A DNA stretch of 64,000 nucleotides, taken from assembly GCF_014773385.1 (NCBI RefSeq), contig NZ_JACXAI010000014.1:1-64000 (forward strand). The letters run 5' to 3'. This DNA comes from Metabacillus arenae (GTDB lineage Bacteria > Bacillota > Bacilli > Bacillales > Bacillaceae). Under the pieces are notes generated by a model. The model was not told the origin of the DNA and did no database searches. It was given only the letters and a program-made list of their open reading frames with translations. Made by a program: the position numbers and the translations under genes. Below, piece after piece: positions 15,981 to 27,612 of this stretch (positions are counted from its first letter, which is position 1; every line of letters begins with the position of its first letter).

Positions 15981-16452
15981 CAATTTTCATCTCCTTTTTT
16001 AATCTTTTAAGAAAAAGGGTTCCGCTCCTTTATTCATTATTAGTATGTATATTTTTTTGTTTTTCTTTCAATGGAGAAGGTGGTAAGAAATGGAGAAAAG
16101 AATTGACAATTGCTAAAATTTTAGATAATTTATGGATATCTTTAATAGACAGCAAACAATGGAACATAAATTGGTGGATTATTTTGATGGATTCCGCTAG
16201 AGGGAGGCAATGGATCTTATTAGCTGGAATGTGGTGATTTGATGGCAGTAAAGAGTTTGCATCATTGATTGCTGATTTCGTTCTGCTTTTAGTGATGTCT
16301 ATTGGTTGCTTCATAAGAAAATATCCGCTAACATGATTGTTGGGTTAATCTTAATGTAAACTTGTATATATATGTTCTATTTAAAATCAAAACAATAAAA
16401 AGATGAAGATAAAAGCCGCAGCTTGATTTCATCATAGAGGAGTCTGATTTAA
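15981..16452. other. Non-coding stretch before the HAD gene
   Basis: No supported gene. The longest frame (complement 16030-16314) has no ribosome site or recognisable motif, and a + strand frame around 16093-16230 lacks a usable start. Confidence 0.5.
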
Positions 16453-17226
16453 ATGAAAGAGAAAGTGATATTTTTTGATATAGATGGAACGTTGTATGAC
16501 TATAATAAAGAAATTCCAGCATCAACAAGAGAGACGATTGAACAATTAAAAGATGCAGGGCATCATGTAGCAATCGCAACTGGCAGGGCCCCATTTATGT
16601 TCGCTGATTTAAGAGAGAGTCTTGGGATAAAATCTTTTGTTTCCTTTAATGGCCAATATGTGGTCTTCGAAGGGAAAGTGATTTATCGTAATCCTTTAAA
16701 AAAAGAAACACTTGATCAATTATTAAATTATGCAAATGACTCAAGGCATCCACTTGTTTTTATGAACCATGAAACAATGATGGCTAGTGTTGAAGATCAC
16801 CCATATATTCATGAAAGTGTTGGAAGCCTAAAATTCAAACATCCGCAATATGACCCTGATTTCTTTAGAACAAATGAAATTTATCAAACATTGCTTTTTT
16901 GTCAGGATGGAGAAGAAAATCAGTACAGAAAATACAAAGACTTAAATTTTATTAGATGGCATAAATTTTCCACAGATATTTTGCCAACCGGAGGGTCTAA
17001 GGCAGAAGGAATTAAAAGGCTTGTTGAAAGATTAGATTTCACACGTGAAGATATCATTGCTTTTGGGGACGAGCTTAATGATTTGGAGATGATTCAATAC
17101 GTCGGAACAGGCGTGGCAATGGGAAATGCCAATCCAAAATTAAAGGAAGTAGCAGATTTTGTTACAACCCCAGTTGACCAAGACGGGATCGCAAATGGCG
17201 TTAGAAAGCTTGGGTTATTAAAATAA
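16453..17226 (+). CDS. Cof-type HAD-family phosphatase, YkrA-like
   Basis: 257 residues. HAD motif I FFDIDGTLYDY (residues about 7-17, nucleophile D9), motif II IATGRAPF, motif III lysine in GGSKAEGI and motif IV FGDELNDLEM with the double Asp. The middle part is the C2 cap typical of Cof/YkrA phosphatases that dephosphorylate sugar phosphates or flavin-type metabolites. AGAGGAG ribosome site. Position between rnjA and def matches ykrA in B. subtilis. Exact substrate unknown. Confidence 0.9.
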   Translation: MKEKVIFFDIDGTLYDYNKEIPASTRETIEQLKDAGHHVAIATGRAPFMFADLRESLGIKSFVSFNGQYVVFEGKVIYRNPLKKETLDQLLNYANDSRHPLVFMNHETMMASVEDHPYIHESVGSLKFKHPQYDPDFFRTNEIYQTLLFCQDGEENQYRKYKDLNFIRWHKFSTDILPTGGSKAEGIKRLVERLDFTREDIIAFGDELNDLEMIQYVGTGVAMGNANPKLKEVADFVTTPVDQDGIANGVRKLGLLK

Positions 17227-17280
17227 GTACGGAAAAGCTTAAAGCGTTTTTTATAGGTGCACTCATAATTTTTGATCATG

Positions 17281-17314
17281 AGAAAAGAGGCTGTTTATTA
17301 GCAGCCTCTTTTCT
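17281..17314 (+). terminator. Terminator of the HAD gene
   Basis: AGAAAAGAGGCTG / CAGCCTCTTTTCT, 8-nt loop. Confidence 0.85.
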
Positions 17315-17480
17315 ATTGGTATTAGAAATATCGTTGCTGTTAGGTTTTTTCCCCTCAACACCTTATGCCACAAAATTCTTAGAAGATAGGGAATACCAGC
17401 CCTCAGTGTGCAGGAGACCAAGAGCGCTATTTCGTGGTTTTCAGGCTGAACTCAATTAGGGACTAGAGGATTCTTTTGAT

Positions 17481-18035
17481 TTATCTTTCAATTGCTTTCG
17501 CATTTTCAGGGATTTTAAATGGATCATTTTCATCAATATGATCGTAAAACATCACACCGTTCAGGTGATCTATTTCATGCTGAAATACAATGGCAGGTAA
17601 TCCGCGCAGACGAATATCAATTTGTTCTCCTTCTAATGTTAAGCCTTTAACCCGAACTCTTGCATAACGAGGAACATATCCAGGTACAGAGCGATCTACT
17701 GATAAACAACCTTCACCGCTTGTTAAGTAACTCTTTTCAACTGAATGACTGACAATCTTAGGATTAAACAGGGCGTAGCTATGAAGTTCACCTTTTTCAT
17801 CTGTCACATGAATGGCAATCATTCTTTTCGAAACATTTATTTGTGGGGCTGCTAACCCAATACCAGGGCGCAGATCATATTTCTCCGCAATTTCAGGGTT
17901 TTGACTATTTTTAACAAATTCAATCATTTTCGTTAATGTTTCCTCATCTTCTTTTGAAGGAGGCATCTTGACACCCTCTGCTACCTCTCTTAAAATTGGG
18001 TGCCCTTCTCTAATAACATCTTTCATTGTTAGCAT
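17481..18035 (-). CDS. def: Peptide deformylase
   Basis: 184 residues, the type 2 deformylase that removes N-formyl from nascent proteins. All three motifs are present: GIGLAAPQ, EGCLSVD (metal-ligand Cys) and QHEIDHLNG (two His ligands plus the catalytic Glu). Start ATG 18035 is preceded by AAGGAGTG; a longer open frame continues upstream to 18221 into low-complexity sequence and is not credible. Equivalent of defB (ykrB) by synteny. Confidence 0.96.
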   Translation of the reverse strand: MLTMKDVIREGHPILREVAEGVKMPPSKEDEETLTKMIEFVKNSQNPEIAEKYDLRPGIGLAAPQINVSKRMIAIHVTDEKGELHSYALFNPKIVSHSVEKSYLTSGEGCLSVDRSVPGYVPRYARVRVKGLTLEGEQIDIRLRGLPAIVFQHEIDHLNGVMFYDHIDENDPFKIPENAKAIER

Positions 18036-18259
18036 ACTATCACTCCTTATCAGCAAAGCACATATAGTCATTATATAAAAAGGAACGAAAAACGGAAAGG
18101 GTCTACACTTATCTCCCCCATTCCATCCAATAAAAACTCGGAACAGATGGGAGTTCATTATACTTTTATGTATCTGATTTGAGATAAATGAATAAAGATT
18201 ATGGCGTAAAGAGCAAGACAATTCACTCCTGGAACTCCAAAAACATAGCCAAAGCCAAA

Positions 18260-18790
18260 TATTGCGAATAGATCGCGGATCCGCGCATAAAAGGTAGGAT
18301 TTCGCTCATAGACCCAAGAAAATCGCTCATAGCCAAGCCAGAATCGCGCATGGATGATGTATTCGCGCAAAGAGAGGAGGATTTCGCTCATAGACCCAAG
18401 AAAATCGCTCATAGCCAAGCCAGAATCGCGCATAGATGATGTATTCGCGCAAAGAGAGGAGGATTTCGCTCATAGACCCAAGAAAATCGCTCATAGAACC
18501 TGATGAATCGCGCATAGCCAATCCAGAATCGCGCATAGATGATGTATTCGCGCAAAGAGAGAAGGATTTCGCTCATAGAACCAAGAAAATCGCTCATAGA
18601 ACCTGATGAATCGCGCATAGCTAATCTAGAATCGCGCATAGATGATGTATTCGCGCAAAGAGAGAAGGATTTCGCTCATAGAACCAAGAAAATCGCTCAT
18701 AGAACCTGATGAATCGCGCATAGCTAATCTAGAATCGCGCATAGATGATGTATTCGCGCAAAGAGAGAAGGATTTTGCTCTATCGTATTG
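18260..18790. repeat. 21-nt period repeat array with 103-bp higher-order units (locus 2)
   Basis: Modules of about 21 nt (one of 19) with core TCGCKCATAG are organised into higher-order units. The marker GATGATGT ends at 18360, 18442, 18545, 18648 and 18751, giving units of 82, 103, 103 and 103 bp; the 82-bp unit lacks one module. The three longer units are almost identical, implying recent tandem expansion. Several overlapping 7-residue-periodic frames on the complement are by-products. Confidence 0.9.
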
Positions 18791-18955
18791 AAAGCAAACG
18801 TGTAAAGGTTTTTAGTAATTAATCAGAACCAGGCAATTTAATAAAGTACATATCATACACCATAAATAAAGCCTGGCCCCTTTTAATATACTCGTTATTC
18901 ATCGATGGTTCCTTTTAAATGGCAATTAATAGCCGAATTCATAATCCTTGCTGCA

Positions 18956-19087
18956 TTAGCAGCCTAAATATGCTGCTCCTACAATAATAAGCAAAATGAA
19001 TAAAACAACTATTAACGCAAAAGTGCGTCCATAACCTCCACCATAACCATATGAAGGATAGCAACCGTAACCGCCGTAACCGTACAT
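18956..19087 (-). CDS. YjcZ-family small sporulation membrane protein
   Basis: 43 residues: Gly/Tyr-rich head [20 protein letters not shown], then one membrane helix [20 protein letters not shown]. This is the YjcZ family of tiny proteins common in sporulating Bacillaceae. An AAAGGAGG ribosome site precedes ATG 19087; a longer upstream frame is not credible. Confidence 0.88.
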   Translation of the reverse strand: MYGYGGYGCYPSYGYGGGYGRTFALIVVLFILLIIVGAAYLGC

Positions 19088-19234
19088 TGAAGATGACCTC
19101 CTTTTAAAATACGCTCTTTTGCAGACAGAGCGTCTAGTATAAGATATGATCTTAATAAAAGAGTGTATAGTCAAACGCCCAAATATTTGAATTTTTTCTA
19201 ATGAAAAGGACTAATTTTTGGACAGTTTCATATG

Positions 19235-19390
19235 TATAATAGAGCTATTTTTGATAGGCGTGTTTCTGTGCATCGCCCTCAAAATTAACAGGGTTTACTG
19301 CCAGGGGCCGAGTATACATTTGCGGAGGATGTGGGAAAGCTGGCGTGTCCTTCTCAGACATCTGTATCCTCTCTAAAAGGTTTACCCGAT
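19235..19390 (+). other. Structured, non-coding leader candidate upstream of ykyA
   Basis: TATAAT at 19235-19240 starts a stretch with several possible pairings: AGGCG/CGCCC around 19256-19280, and GAGGAT/ATCCTC around 19325-19375. No frame is present. It could be a small RNA or a long leader for ykyA; no known RNA family was recognised. Confidence 0.35.
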
Positions 19391-19476
19391 ATCAGTGAAA
19401 ATACTTACTTAAAACGTATTGTAAAATGAAGTGGGAAAATTTATAGTAGATAGTGTGAAAGTAAGGGGGAAATTGT

Positions 19477-20157
19477 GTGCTTTTAATAAAGAAAAAAGTG
19501 TCTGCTCTTTGGGCAGCATTATTGTTTACTACTGTTTTGCTAACAGGGTGTATTGGAGCATCTCCAGAAGAAAACATTTACAATACGCTTGAAAAAGTTG
19601 TCTCATTGGAAGATACGTTTACACAGCAGCAAAAACCTATAAATGAATTGGAAAAGCAAGAAAGTGACCTTTACAATGAAATCATAGGTCTTGGAATGAA
19701 AGAGTATGACAAAATCGTCAGTTTGTCAGATGAGGCGATAAAGCTTGTAGAGGAACGTGAAGAACACATTGAGAAAGAAAAAGAAAGCATAAACAGTGCT
19801 AAGAAAGAATTTAAAACTGTGAATGAAGAGATAGAAAAATTAAACGATGAGAAACTTAAAACGCAGGCAGCTGAGCTTCAGAAAGTTATGTCCGAGAGAT
19901 ATTCCACATATGAAAATCTATATAATACATATAAGGATGCTATTGCACTTGATAAAAAGCTGTACACCATGCTTAAACAAGAGGATTTACAATTAGAAGA
20001 ATTAGAAAAGCATATTACAGAAATCAATAAAAGCTATGAAAAAGTGTTAGAAGAAAGTGAGAAATTTAATTCACTAACTGAGGAATATAACCAATCAAAA
20101 AAAGAATTTTATAAAGCTGCTGATATTCAAGTAGCACAATCTGAAAAAAAGAGCTGA
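19477..20157 (+). CDS. ykyA: YkyA family cell-wall-binding lipoprotein
   Basis: 226 residues: signal peptide with lipobox LTGC, then almost entirely heptad-rich Glu/Lys coiled coil (for example LVEEREEHIEKEKESI), as in YkyA, a putative cell-wall-associated lipoprotein. GTG start at 19477 lies 6 nt after AAGGGGGA. Position directly upstream of pdhA matches B. subtilis. Function uncharacterised. A terminator overlaps its stop codon, so it is separate from pdh. Confidence 0.88.
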   Translation: MLLIKKKVSALWAALLFTTVLLTGCIGASPEENIYNTLEKVVSLEDTFTQQQKPINELEKQESDLYNEIIGLGMKEYDKIVSLSDEAIKLVEEREEHIEKEKESINSAKKEFKTVNEEIEKLNDEKLKTQAAELQKVMSERYSTYENLYNTYKDAIALDKKLYTMLKQEDLQLEELEKHITEINKSYEKVLEESEKFNSLTEEYNQSKKEFYKAADIQVAQSEKKS

Positions 20158-20176
20158 TTTGTCAGCTCTTTTTTTC
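20145..20176 (+). terminator. Terminator of ykyA
   Basis: AAAAAAGAGCTGA / TCAGCTCTTTTTTT with a short loop, overlapping the stop codon. Confidence 0.9.
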
Positions 20177-21165
20177 ATTTTAGGAATATTTTTCTTACTT
20201 TTTTTGGTTAATCAACACCCCTGTTACAAGAAAGTTTAATTTGATTAAAGGATCACCGCATAAAAGATAGATAGTAAGAAAGGATAAAATTTTTCCTGCC
20301 ACAGCCCTTAACTGTGGTATTTTTCATGGATGGAAACAAATATTTATAAACGAAATTTTTTGATGAACACTGTGAGATTATTGAGAACTGGACACCAAAT
20401 TCTTTGACCTGGCTCGCAAACGTAAAAATTGCTCAAATCTCCGAGCATGGAGGAAGAGCTTAGATTAGTCGGATCATAGCTTTTATTCGAGAAACGTTCA
20501 ATCCTGGCTCAATTAAAAAAGGACCTGGTAGTTTTTCCGTTGTTATTAACTAGCTTTTCACCGCCTTCAGCCGCTAAAGTGGGTGTTGTATGAATAATGC
20601 GATACTCTGATCTGTTCTTATAATACTAGTACAGTTTGTATCTGTGTATTAAAACAGTTGTGAAGTTTGTTAAAAATTGGTTTGTTGTCTATTACCTAAT
20701 TTCTACAACTGTAATATAAACAAAGACATTGACGGATAGAAAACAGTTGTTGTAAACTTAATGTTGATAAACTTGATTGTATTAATTTAATTAAAAATTT
20801 AATTAATACAGTTTAGTTCAACGAGTATACAACCCCATTTTTACATAAACGTTTTAGGGCGTAATGGTTAGTGGTAAACAGTTAATAAAGTACTACGTGT
20901 CATCCTTAATGTTTTGGGGTAACCTAATGCTGTATGTCTTAGGGATCATCTTTAATAAGGCTGTTTTCGTAAATTTAGTTGCGATTGAAACATAATCACC
21001 GTGAGAACTTTTGTCTCTTTGAGGTAAGAGGCGGTATGTGAGAGTTGAAGATATCTGCAACAAAATGATTGCATTTATTTAATTTTCAATGATACTTCAA
21101 CAGCAACATTTTTTGATTAGAGCCTTAAATAATAACAGCTAAATTGAAAGGAAGAGGTGACTTAG
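20177..21165 (+). promoter_or_regulatory. Long upstream region of pdhA
   Basis: Nearly 1 kb without a gene. It contains a small hairpin CCACAG/CTGTGG followed by TATTTTT (20297-20325), a possible promoter TTGACG-18-TAAACT (20731-20760), and an AT-rich inverted repeat GTATTAATT / AATTAATAC (20779-20809). The pdhA leader would be over 300 nt. No open frame resembles a protein. Regulation of pdh is likely from here but no known operator was recognised. Confidence 0.45.
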
Positions 21166-22281
<1,116 letters not shown>

Positions 22282-22284
22282 GCC

Positions 22285-23262
22285 ATGGCGCAAATGACTA
22301 TGATACAAGCGATCACTGATGCGTTACGCACTGAACTAAAAAACGATGAAAACGTCTTAGTATTTGGAGAAGACGTTGGGGTCAATGGCGGCGTATTCCG
22401 TGCGACTGAAGGATTACAAAAAGAATTCGGTGAAGACCGTGTTTTCGATACTCCTCTTGCTGAATCTGGAATTGGCGGTTTAGCGGTCGGATTAGCTTTA
22501 GAAGGCTTTCGTCCTGTTCCTGAGATTCAATTTTTCGGCTTCGTATATGAGGTAATGGATTCTATTTCTGGTCAATTGGCTCGTATGCGTTACCGTTCCG
22601 GAGGCCGCTGGACTTCACCTGTTACCATTCGTTCTCCATTTGGCGGAGGGGTACATACACCAGAATTGCATGCTGACAGTTTGGAAGGCTTAATGGCCCA
22701 GCAGCCTGGATTAAAAGTTGTTATCCCTTCTACTCCTTATGATGCTAAAGGACTTTTAATTTCTGCCATTCGCGATAACGATCCGGTTATTTTCTTAGAG
22801 CACATGAAATTATATCGTTCATTCCGTCAGGAAGTTCCTGAAGAAGAGTACACAATCGAGCTTGGCAAAGCAGAAGTGAAGCGTGAAGGAAAAGACTTGA
22901 CAATTATTTCTTATGGAGCAATGGTTCATGAATCGTTAAAAGCGGCTGATGAATTGGAAAAAGATGGCGTTTCTGCAGAAGTAATAGATTTACGTACTGT
23001 TCAGCCGCTCGACATTGAAACAATCATTGCCTCTGTTGAAAAGACGGGCCGGGCAATTGTTGTACAAGAAGCTCAAAAACAAGCTGGTGTCGCAGCTAAT
23101 GTTGTCGCTGAAATCAATGACCGTGCCATCTTAAGCTTGGAAGCACCAGTATTGCGTGTTACAGCACCTGACACTGTTTTTGCATTCTCTCAAGCGGAAG
23201 GTGTATGGCTTCCAAACTTTAAAGATGTATTGGAAACAGCTAAAAAAGTAATGAACTTCTAA
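22285..23262 (+). CDS. pdhB: Pyruvate dehydrogenase E1 component, beta subunit
   Basis: 325 residues, standard length. Transketolase-like domain with [23 protein letters not shown] (the Glu activating thiamine) and the C-terminal domain [15 protein letters not shown]. Forms E1 with PdhA. Its ribosome site (AAGGAG) lies within the end of pdhA. A 76-nt gap separates it from pdhC. Confidence 0.97.
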   Translation: MAQMTMIQAITDALRTELKNDENVLVFGEDVGVNGGVFRATEGLQKEFGEDRVFDTPLAESGIGGLAVGLALEGFRPVPEIQFFGFVYEVMDSISGQLARMRYRSGGRWTSPVTIRSPFGGGVHTPELHADSLEGLMAQQPGLKVVIPSTPYDAKGLLISAIRDNDPVIFLEHMKLYRSFRQEVPEEEYTIELGKAEVKREGKDLTIISYGAMVHESLKAADELEKDGVSAEVIDLRTVQPLDIETIIASVEKTGRAIVVQEAQKQAGVAANVVAEINDRAILSLEAPVLRVTAPDTVFAFSQAEGVWLPNFKDVLETAKKVMNF

Positions 23263-23338
23263 TATAAATTACTCGGAGAGAAATCGATAGTCTGATTTCT
23301 TATTTTAAAGACTTACTACTAATAGGAGGTTGAATATC

Positions 23339-24691
23339 GTGTCATTCGAATTCAAATTGCCAGATATCGGCGAAGGTATCCACGAAGGTGAAATCGTTAA
23401 GTGGTTTGTTAAACCAGGCGATGAAATAGAAGAAGATGATGTCATTGCCGAAGTCCAAAATGATAAGGCAGTAGTAGAAATCCCTTCTCCTGTAAAAGGA
23501 AAAGTAATCGAGCTTAAAGTTGAAGAGGGAACGGTTGCGACTGTTGGGCAAACAATTGTCACATTTGATGCACCAGGGTATGAAAACCTTAAGTTTAAAG
23601 GTGACGAAAGTGATGATGCCCCGAAAGAAGAGAAAACAGAAGGTCAAGTTCAATCCACGGCTGAAGCTGGTCAAGAAGTGAAAAAAGAAGAAGCTCCAGA
23701 CGAAGAACCAAAAGGTGAAACCGGTGCAGGAGCTCAGGACCAAGCAGAAGCAGATCCGAACAAACGAGTTATCGCAATGCCATCTGTTCGTAAATATGCC
23801 CGGGAAAAAGGTGTGGAAATTCGTCAAGTTTCCGGTTCAGGCAAAAACGGCCGTGTTGTAAAAGAAGATATTGATTCCTTCTTAGATGGCGGTTCTAAAC
23901 AAGCTGACGAAGCTAAAACAGAAGATCAACCTGCAAAAGAAGAGAAGTCCGAACAAAAAGCTGCGGCAAAAGCAATTCCAGAAGGCGACCTGCCTGAAAC
24001 TCGTGAGAAAATGAGCGGAATCCGTAAAGCAATTGCAAAAGCTATGGTCAACTCTAAGCATACAGCGCCGCACGTAACATTAATGGACGAAGTGGATGTA
24101 ACAAACCTTGTTGCTCACAGAAAACAATTCAAAACAGTTGCGGCAGACCAAGGTATTAAGTTAACATATTTACCGTACGTAGTGAAAGCTCTTACTTCAG
24201 CTCTTAAAAAGTACCCAGTTCTTAACACATCTATTGATGACAAAACAGACGAAGTTATTCAAAAGCATTACTACAACATTGGGATTGCTGCTGATACTGA
24301 AAAAGGTTTGTTAGTTCCTGTAGTAAAACATGCAGAGCGTAAATCTGTATTTGAAATCTCAGATGAAATTAATGGTTTAGCTACAAAAGCGCGTGAAGGT
24401 AAGCTTGCTCCTGCGGAAATGAAAGGTTCGTCTTGCACAATTACTAATATCGGATCTGCGGGCGGACAATGGTTCACACCGGTGATCAACCATCCTGAAG
24501 TAGCTATTTTAGGTATTGGCCGAATTGCTGAAAAAGCGATTGTACGTGATGGTGAAATTGTAGCAGCACCAGTCCTTGCTTTATCACTAAGCTTTGACCA
24601 CCGTATAATCGACGGAGCAACTGCTCAGAATGCATTAAACCACATCAAGCGTTTACTGAATGATCCACAATTAATTTTAATGGAGGCGTAA
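23339..24691 (+). CDS. pdhC: Pyruvate dehydrogenase E2, dihydrolipoyl acetyltransferase
   Basis: 450 residues from GTG 23339 (AGGAGG 9 nt upstream; TTG 23330 overlaps that site). One lipoyl domain (1-80) with the lipoylated lysine K43 in NDKAVVE, an Ala/Glu/Pro-rich linker, the peripheral-subunit-binding domain (about 144-182, [13 protein letters not shown]), a second linker, and the acyltransferase core (about 222-450) ending with catalytic DHRIIDG. Core scaffold of the complex. Confidence 0.97.
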   Translation: MSFEFKLPDIGEGIHEGEIVKWFVKPGDEIEEDDVIAEVQNDKAVVEIPSPVKGKVIELKVEEGTVATVGQTIVTFDAPGYENLKFKGDESDDAPKEEKTEGQVQSTAEAGQEVKKEEAPDEEPKGETGAGAQDQAEADPNKRVIAMPSVRKYAREKGVEIRQVSGSGKNGRVVKEDIDSFLDGGSKQADEAKTEDQPAKEEKSEQKAAAKAIPEGDLPETREKMSGIRKAIAKAMVNSKHTAPHVTLMDEVDVTNLVAHRKQFKTVAADQGIKLTYLPYVVKALTSALKKYPVLNTSIDDKTDEVIQKHYYNIGIAADTEKGLLVPVVKHAERKSVFEISDEINGLATKAREGKLAPAEMKGSSCTITNIGSAGGQWFTPVINHPEVAILGIGRIAEKAIVRDGEIVAAPVLALSLSFDHRIIDGATAQNALNHIKRLLNDPQLILMEA

Positions 24692-24694
24692 TCG

Positions 24695-26107
24695 ATGGTA
24701 GTAGGAGATTTCCCAATTGAAACAGACACTCTTGTCATTGGTGCGGGTCCTGGCGGCTATGTAGCCGCTATCCGCGCAGCACAACTAGGACAAAAAGTTA
24801 CAATCGTAGAAAAAGGCACTCTTGGCGGTGTGTGCTTAAACGTTGGTTGTATTCCATCTAAAGCTTTAATCGCTGCAGGACACCGTTATGAAAATGCAAA
24901 GCACTCTGAAGACATGGGAATCAAAGCAGAGAATGTCACTTTAGATTTCTCAAAAGTCCAAGAGTTCAAGCAAGGTGTTGTGAAGAAGCTGACTGGCGGA
25001 GTTGAAGGATTACTTAAAGGAAACAAAGTAGAAATCGTAAGTGGGGAAGCCTATTTTGTAGACAATGAGTCTGTGAAAGTAATGGACGAAAATTCATCCC
25101 AAACTTATAAATTCAAAAATGCAATCATTGCAACAGGATCACGTCCTATTGAAATTCCTGGATTTAAATATTCTGACCGTGTATTAGATTCTACCGGCGC
25201 CCTTAATTTAAAAGAAGCTCCTAAAAAGCTTGTCGTTATTGGGGCTGGATATATCGGAACTGAGTTAGGTACAGCTTACGCTAACTTTGGTACGGAAGTT
25301 GTGTTTATTGAAGCGCTTGACGATATTCTTGCAGGCTTTGAGAAGCAAATGAGCTCTTTAGTAAAACGTGGTCTAAAGAAAAAAGGAAATGTGGAAATTT
25401 TCACAAAGGCGAAAGCAAAATCTGTTGAAGAAACAGACAAAGGCGTAAAAGTGACATTCGAAGTAAAAGGTGAAGAACAAACGGTTGAAGCTGATTATCT
25501 GTTAGTGACTGTTGGACGTCGTCCAAACACAGATGAAATGGGCTTGGAGCAGGTTGGAGTAAAAATGTCTGACCGCGGTGTCATTGAAATTGACAAGCAA
25601 TGTCGTACTAGTGTATCAAACATTTATGCGATTGGTGATATAGTAGAAGGACCTCCGCTAGCTCATAAAGCTTCTTATGAAGGAAAAATTGCAGCAGAAG
25701 CCATAGCTGGAGAACATGCTGAAATTGATTACTTGGGTATTCCTGCGGTTGTATTCTCTGAACCTGAGTTAGCAACAGTAGGCTATACTGAAGCCCAAGC
25801 AAAAGAAGAAGGAATTGAAGTAACAGCAGCTAAATTCCCGTTTGCAGCAAACGGCCGTGCCTTATCATTAAATTCTACTGAAGGCTTTATGAAACTCATC
25901 ACTCGAAAAGAGGATGGTTTAGTCATTGGTGCCCAAATCGCCGGATCAAGTGCTTCAGATATGATTTCTGAGCTGAGCTTAGCAATTGAAGCAGGCATGA
26001 CGGCTGAAGATATCGCCATGACCATTCACGCTCACCCAACATTAGGGGAGATCACAATGGAAGCTGCAGAAGTAGCGATCGGAAGCCCAATTCACATTGT
26101 AAAGTAA
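24695..26107 (+). CDS. pdhD: Dihydrolipoyl dehydrogenase (E3)
   Basis: 470 residues. FAD Rossmann motif [14 protein letters not shown], redox disulfide C47/C52 in [16 protein letters not shown] motif [10 protein letters not shown], and the C-terminal HAHPTLGE active-site pair. It reoxidises lipoamide for PDH and probably other 2-oxoacid complexes. The start is 3 nt after pdhC; the ribosome site overlaps the pdhC end. A perfect-palindrome terminator follows. Confidence 0.97.
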   Translation: MVVGDFPIETDTLVIGAGPGGYVAAIRAAQLGQKVTIVEKGTLGGVCLNVGCIPSKALIAAGHRYENAKHSEDMGIKAENVTLDFSKVQEFKQGVVKKLTGGVEGLLKGNKVEIVSGEAYFVDNESVKVMDENSSQTYKFKNAIIATGSRPIEIPGFKYSDRVLDSTGALNLKEAPKKLVVIGAGYIGTELGTAYANFGTEVVFIEALDDILAGFEKQMSSLVKRGLKKKGNVEIFTKAKAKSVEETDKGVKVTFEVKGEEQTVEADYLLVTVGRRPNTDEMGLEQVGVKMSDRGVIEIDKQCRTSVSNIYAIGDIVEGPPLAHKASYEGKIAAEAIAGEHAEIDYLGIPAVVFSEPELATVGYTEAQAKEEGIEVTAAKFPFAANGRALSLNSTEGFMKLITRKEDGLVIGAQIAGSSASDMISELSLAIEAGMTAEDIAMTIHAHPTLGEITMEAAEVAIGSPIHIVK

Positions 26108-26121
26108 GGATAATATAAATC

Positions 26122-26149
26122 AAGCCTCAGTCAATTGACTGAGGCTTTT
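26122..26149 (+). terminator. Terminator of the pdh operon
   Basis: 26-bp perfect palindrome centred on CAATTG, with arms AAGCCTCAGTC and GACTGAGGCTT, then TTCC. Confidence 0.9.
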
Positions 26150-26164
26150 CCAATAGTATGAGAA

Positions 26165-26300
26165 CGTTTAATTTGATTAAAGTATTAAACCTGCTAAAGA
26201 ATGTTATCGTTGCCCAGCTCCGAGCGCCATAGCTCAAGATCCCAAGGCAACCCGTCAAGGAGCTTAAAGAACAACCTTTTTGGCGGGTTGGCTGAGGATT
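26165..26300 (+). repeat. GC-rich dispersed repeat, copy 2
   Basis: Lead-in GATTAAAGTATTAAAC, then TTGCCCAGCTCCGAGCGCC, a middle with AAAGAACAACCTTTTTGGCG, and a degraded end. Shares AAAGAACAACCTT with the copy at 55195. The rest to 26607 is non-coding and includes a small hairpin GCAATCGG/CCGATTGC (26462-26484). Confidence 0.7.
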
Positions 26301-26607
26301 GAAAAGGCTCTATGTGAGCATTTAGTATTAAGAACAGAATGGTTTAGTTCAAAAAGGCATAGGGTGGTTTATGTAAATAGAAATCAGTTCTCTCGCTGAT
26401 TTTATCACATTCCATCTCCGACCTCAGTTTTAGAGGTGAGAAGTGAGAGGTGAGAATAGAAGCAATCGGCGAAACACCGATTGCCTTCATTTCAGAGTTT
26501 TAAATTCACCAAAGGATAGGTGATTTTTATATAAAAGAAATCAGCTCCATTCCTGATTTCCTCAAATCTGACCTCCGACCTCCAGAAAAGCGCGCAGCGT
26601 TTTTCTA

Positions 26608-26982
26608 CTATTGCGACAAGACTTTCAAAACAGGGTCAGTAATTTCTTCCTTGTCCATCACATTCCCTTTAATATGGATGACTATTTCATTGTTTTCTAC
26701 AATTATAAGCGAAGGGTATGTATCAATGTCGAAAGGTCCTTCTTGCTGTGTTTGATAAACCTTCATGTTTTTTACTTCTGAAGGATATTCTTTTTTTAAT
26801 TCTAGCAATGCGTCATAATAAACGGCTTCTTTATCCATGTTTTGCACATCAGAATAGAAAAGGATTTGGCGGTCTTTTAGCCCTTTTAAAGAATGGTCAT
26901 TAGCAAAAAGCTGAGTCGGGCTGCATGCAGAAAGGATGAATAATGGAATTAGCAGAGAGAAAAATTTAATGGATCTAGCCAT
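26608..26982 (-). CDS. slp: Small peptidoglycan-associated-type lipoprotein Slp
   Basis: 124 residues: signal MARSIKFFSLLIPLFIL with lipobox LSAC, then a thioredoxin-like-fold region (DRQILFYSDVQNMDKEAV, SLIIVENNEIVIHIKGNV) without a CxxC pair. Start ATG 26982 after AGAGGTG. Its place after pdhD matches slp in B. subtilis, but it is on the opposite strand here. Function is not established. Confidence 0.75.
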   Translation of the reverse strand: MARSIKFFSLLIPLFILSACSPTQLFANDHSLKGLKDRQILFYSDVQNMDKEAVYYDALLELKKEYPSEVKNMKVYQTQQEGPFDIDTYPSLIIVENNEIVIHIKGNVMDKEEITDPVLKVLSQ

Positions 26983-27193
26983 TTCCCACACCTCTTATTG
27001 TAAAAATAATGATCTATGACCTAAAGTTACTGATAATTACACGACTAAATTCCTAGATTTTATTAGATAAACTTGTAAATTAATCCTATTTTATCATACG
27101 AAAACTCTTTTTTTCCCAATGTCATCCAATTGTTACAAAAATGAAAAAATTTATGAATCTATTGTTTATTAGTAATTTAATATTAAAAAACAT

Positions 27194-27226
27194 AAAAGGA
27201 TGCCCGATTAGTTCGGACATCCTTTT
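27194..27226. terminator. Bidirectional terminator
   Basis: AAAAGGATGCCCGA / TCGGACATCCTTTT, 5-nt loop, with A and T flanks on both sides. Confidence 0.75.
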
Positions 27227-27261
27227 AAAATTAATAATTTTAATGCTGCAGTGGTGTAAAT

Positions 27262-27475
27262 TCGCGCAATAAGGTAAGGTCGTGCATAGAACCGCCAAAG
27301 TCGTTCATAGAAGAGGAACAGTCATTCATAGAAAGGTGAAACTCGAGCATAGACCGTCAAAACTCGTTCATAGAGATGAGGTCGTGCATAGAAGAGGGAA
27401 ACTCGTTCATAGAGAGGTGATACTCACGTGTATAGACCGACAAAAACTCGGCAATAGAGAAGGGACCTTATATAG
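27262..27475. repeat. 21-nt period repeat array (locus 3)
   Basis: Ten modules with core TCGTNCATAGA; starts at 27262, 27280, 27301, 27322, 27343, 27364, 27382, 27403, 27424 and 27448. Same core and same 21-nt step as the array at 11860-12071, and the same purine-rich tails (AGAGGAAC, AGAGGGAAA). The apparent + strand frame with repeated VVHR/LVHR units is a by-product of the period. Confidence 0.85.
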
Positions 27476-27576
27476 GAGACATCGCACCCATAAGAGGTGA
27501 ACTCATCCAATTGCTGTTTGATACACCATCTAATCAATAAAGCTTTAAACCCAGCCTGATTATGTCTGCCCAAATT

Positions 27577-27604
27577 AAAAGAGTTGCGCAAAGGCAACCC
27601 TTTT
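27577..27604 (-). terminator. Terminator of the BCCT transporter gene
   Basis: AAAAGAGTTGC / GCAACCCTTTT with one mismatch; A-rich on the + side gives a T run on the complement. Confidence 0.75.
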
Positions 27605-27612
27605 AGCTTGAT

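Noticed and set aside
16030-16314. 94-codon complement frame
   Set aside because: No ribosome site, no recognisable motif, unusual His/Pro-rich composition for a cytoplasmic protein.
18158-18639. Overlapping complement-strand frames encoding 7-residue repeats (MRDS, MSDF, MSEI units)
   Set aside because: They arise because the DNA repeat period is 21 nt. They overlap one another, lack ribosome sites, and similar frames occur in the other arrays on either strand.
18260-18790. CRISPR array
   Set aside because: Modules are contiguous and degenerate, with no unique spacers and no cas genes nearby.
23342-23827. 161-codon complement frame within pdhC
   Set aside because: Shadow of the highly charged lipoyl/linker coding sequence; Phe-rich and without a start signal.
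27282-27500. 72-codon + strand frame with VVHR/LVHR repeats
   Set aside because: By-product of repeat locus 3, same reasoning.
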